Origin: an uncultured Flammeovirgaceae bacterium
Lineage (GTDB): Bacteria > Bacteroidota > Bacteroidia > Cytophagales > Cyclobacteriaceae
Direction: 5' to 3'
NCBI GenBank assembly: GCA_937883755.1
Contig: CAKZYA010000022.1
Span: forward strand, 110,388 to 174,387
DNA: 64,000 nucleotides
The notes beneath the pieces are model-generated. The model did no database searches. It saw nothing but the letters and a program-made list of their open reading frames with translations, and was not told the DNA's origin. Positions 62,137 to 64,000 of the stretch are shown here, piece after piece (position 1 is the first letter of the stretch; each line of letters starts with the position of its first letter). Position numbers and translations under genes: made by a program.

Positions 62137-63216
62137 ATGAAACTATTTGCTTGTCAGAAATGCGGTCAGCTACTCTACTTTGAGAACGACCACTGCGAAC
62201 GTTGCGGGAGTCGGTTAGGCTTTTCCTCAGAAACTAGGGAGTTGCTGACCCTGACCTCGAAAGATAAAGGTATATTGGAACCATACGATCAACGAGGTGG
62301 TCAGTATCGCTACTGCTCTAACGCACAGTATCATGCTTGTAATTGGCTGGTTCCTAGCACGAGTGATGGTGAGTTTTGTGCTGCCTGTCAGTTTAACCGT
62401 ACCATTCCGAACTTATCCGACAAAAACAATCTTCGCCTATGGCAAAAGTTAGAGGTGGCTAAACACCGGCTAATCTACTCTTTGTTACGGATGAAACTCT
62501 CAATGGTATCACGAAAAGAAAAGCCAGATATCGGACTGGCTTTTGATTTTCTAGCTGACCCACCCGAATCCGGGGGTAAACAACAAGCTATTCTTACCGG
62601 ACATGCCGAAGGGTTGATTACCATCAATATAAAGGAAGCAGATGATGCTCAACGAACAAAGATGCGACAGGAGATGGGAGAACGGTACCGGACTCTTCTA
62701 GGGCACTTTCGGCACGAAGTAGGGCACTACTATTGGCAAGTATTGATTGCTGACAACGAGCACCTGGCTAAGTACCGCCGTTTGTTTGGTGACGAACGAG
62801 AAGACTACGGCGCAGCGCTTAAGAAGCACTACGAACAGGGCCCTCGTTCAGATTGGCAACAGCAGTTTATCAGCTCTTATGCTAGTACCCACTCCTGGGA
62901 GGATTGGGCTGAAACCTGGGCGCATTATCTACATATCGTAGATACTGTCGCTACCGCCTATGCCTTTGGACTTCAAATTGACCCCCGAGTTACCGAAGAA
63001 GATAATCTAACGGCGGACATTGATCGTGATCCCTATCAAATGAAAAACTTTGATCGCGTTTTAGAGTTATGGCTTCCGCTGACCATTGCTATGAACAGCA
63101 TTAACCGCAGTATGGGTCAGCCCGATATGTATCCTTTCGTAATTTCGGACCCAGTAATGGAAAAGTTGAGATTTATTCACGATGTGTGTAAAGTGTCGGG
63201 TGATGGGTTAAAGTAG
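62137..63216 (+). CDS. Zinc-ribbon metallopeptidase (PF15887-like), 3' end altered by an IS
   Basis: A 359-residue protein. Two Cys sets suggest an N-terminal zinc ribbon (FACQKCGQLLYF and CERCG) and a second cluster (RYCSNAQYHAC, CAACQ). The catalytic motif is HEVGHYYW (HExxH), with a downstream SWEDWAETWAHYLHIV helix providing a likely third ligand. I chose the ATG at 62137; the one at 62125 is possible. The last five codons and the stop (GDGLK-stop, 63199-63216) lie inside the left inverted repeat of the IS1-like element, so the native C-terminus is probably lost or changed. Confidence 0.82.
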   Translation: MKLFACQKCGQLLYFENDHCERCGSRLGFSSETRELLTLTSKDKGILEPYDQRGGQYRYCSNAQYHACNWLVPSTSDGEFCAACQFNRTIPNLSDKNNLRLWQKLEVAKHRLIYSLLRMKLSMVSRKEKPDIGLAFDFLADPPESGGKQQAILTGHAEGLITINIKEADDAQRTKMRQEMGERYRTLLGHFRHEVGHYYWQVLIADNEHLAKYRRLFGDEREDYGAALKKHYEQGPRSDWQQQFISSYASTHSWEDWAETWAHYLHIVDTVATAYAFGLQIDPRVTEEDNLTADIDRDPYQMKNFDRVLELWLPLTIAMNSINRSMGQPDMYPFVISDPVMEKLRFIHDVCKVSGDGLK

Positions 63217-63219
63217 TTT

Positions 63220-63692
63220 TCAAAAGAGATATAAATTGATGAACCGCCCGATTATAGCATCATGCATTTGCTCGGACTTAGAAAAGCAGATTGTCCGCCG
63301 AGCCAAGCGTTTGATGCGAGTACGTAGATCCAAATTCTTTCGCTCTATGCGCAAGTTAGATCCTTGCCGATGCGATGAATAGGCGTAAACCGGATGCTCG
63401 TATAGCTTTTCCAATCGTCGGTATCGAGTCGGTCAATGAGCCGCTCTGGTAGTAAGTTAATCAAATTTTGAAAGGTCGCATTGGTACGCCGACCAAAGGT
63501 AAAGGCTAGTACTTTACGGGTAGTTTTCTCCAGCACATACCATAGCCAACGCTGGTTCTTTTTATGCTGTATAAAGCTCCATTGCTCATCACACTCGGCT
63601 GACAGACAGACTTCTACATCTAGCTGCTTTAGCGCAACACGCTCAGTTTCATCGGGTAGTTTGCCGATAAAATGATGATTGACATAGCTCAC
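63220..63692 (-). pseudogene. IS1 insB-like transposase, frameshifted
   Basis: DDE transposase. The first part (63345-63692) has the first two catalytic Asp in CDEQWSF and DTDDWKSY. It then ends early (GKDLTCA-stop). The expected remainder, including the Glu in RIERKNLDLRTRIKRL, is in another frame down to 63220. A missing base near 63351-63358, where relatives have T-Q-R-I-E, explains this. So the catalytic Asp pair and Glu are no longer in one chain. insA ends 4 bp into the frame start. Confidence 0.85.
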
Positions 63693-63955
63693 TTGGCTCG
63701 CTTTTTTTTCAGATGACTAATTACGGTGTTCTTATTGATACCAAGTACTCGGGCTGTATCTCGGATTCCGTTTCCATTATGGGCCATACGCTCAATTTTT
63801 TCTTTGACGCCAGGTTTATAGGCTTCATGAGTATACTCTAACTGAAACGTTCTATTACAGTCTTGGCATTTCAGACGTTGATGCCCGCTTTGCTTGCCCA
63901 TTTTAATTAACTTTTCACTTTGACAGTAACGACATTGTAATGTTTGGATGACCAT
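63689..63955 (-). CDS. IS1 insA-like DNA-binding protein
   Basis: An 88-residue protein with a Cys zinc finger (LQCRYCQSEKLIKMGKQSG, QRLKCQDCNRTFQ) and an HTH (GIRDTARVLGINKNTVISHL). It binds the IS ends. Near its end is a run of eight A (minus strand CTGAAAAAAAAGCG, about 63703-63710), where a -1 frameshift would fuse it to insB, as in IS1. The gene is complete. Confidence 0.93.
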   Translation of the reverse strand: MVIQTLQCRYCQSEKLIKMGKQSGHQRLKCQDCNRTFQLEYTHEAYKPGVKEKIERMAHNGNGIRDTARVLGINKNTVISHLKKKRAK

Positions 63956-64000
63956 CAGTTTTTAGCTAAGATATGCAGAAAACTACTTTAACCCATCACC

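Larger units (their letters stand above)
63199..64000 (-). mobile_element. IS1-family insertion sequence
   Basis: Element of 802 bp bounded by perfect 23-bp inverted repeats: left 63199-63221 (GGTGATGGGTTAAAGTAGTT then TTC) and right 63978-64000, which reads the same on the other strand. It encodes insA (63689-63955) and a frameshifted insB (63220-63692) on the minus strand. The right flank lies outside the window, so the target duplication cannot be checked. The element is probably inactive because the insB frame is broken. Confidence 0.92.

Noticed and set aside
63220..63414. Separate 64-codon minus-strand gene at the IS end
   Set aside because: Its second half is the missing C-terminal part of insB (RIERKNLDL), so it belongs to the frameshifted transposase.

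Overview
The window looks like chromosome of a Bacteroidota bacterium, most likely of the order Cytophagales. The signs are a SusC/SusD pair preceded by an ECF sigma factor and a FecR-type anti-sigma factor, type IX secretion (T9SS) sorting domains at the C-termini of two large exported proteins, many lipoproteins with Bacteroidota-like signal sequences, and a small SRP RNA gene preceded by a textbook Bacteroidota promoter (TTTG, 19 bases, TAnnTTTG). I do not assign a genus. No tRNA, rRNA or CRISPR array was seen.

Layout. 1-7.7 kb: a membrane adenylate cyclase, then a TetR regulator and a three-gene RND efflux operon (outer-membrane channel, fusion protein, pump) with two matching palindromes in front. 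7.7-11.2 kb: two small unknown ORFs between terminator-like hairpins, then two adjoining glycosyltransferases. 11.2-17.5 kb (mostly minus strand): a lipoprotein and M4 metalloprotease operon, a frameshifted outer-membrane barrel gene, an exported amidohydrolase. 17.7-21.1 kb: a large Cys-containing Ig-like lipoprotein, an ECF sigma factor and an inner-membrane/barrel-like protein. 21.1-25.3 kb (minus): two Gfo/Idh/MocA oxidoreductases, a SUMF1-fold protein and a DUF2141 protein. 25.5-35.2 kb (plus): sigma, FecR, SusC, SusD, a YitT membrane protein and a sulfatase lipoprotein, which reads as an uptake locus for a sulfated or otherwise complex ligand. 35.3-38.5 kb: DnaJ/CbpA, Hsp20 and a two-domain redoxin lipoprotein.

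38.5-45.9 kb is the most unusual part. A run of small, AT-rich, same-strand accessory genes (unknown proteins, DUF2855, a beta-lactamase-fold hydrolase, GNAT, SDR, a membrane protein, AraC) is broken up by five intergenic elements. Each is a two-part imperfect stem-loop bounded by AAC on the 5' side and GTT on the 3' side, as in integron attC sites. No integron integrase is present. I read this as an integron-like cassette array without an integrase (inference).

46-58 kb (almost all minus): sterol-desaturase-like enzyme, HD-domain protein, sugar epimerase-like protein, an NtrY-like histidine kinase, a DUF3500 protein, an RskA-like anti-sigma factor with an ECF sigma factor that lacks an ordinary start codon, an NtrC-type regulator, an MscS channel, a RibD-like reductase, and a TetR/SDR pair with palindromic operators. 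58-64 kb: SRP RNA, a small conserved protein and FtsE, a fragment resembling the C-terminus of Ppx/GppA, a frameshifted FG-GAP repeat protein with a T9SS signal, a zinc metallopeptidase, and a complete-ended but frameshifted IS1-family element. The left inverted repeat of that element supplies the last codons and stop of the metallopeptidase gene, and its right end coincides with the end of the window.
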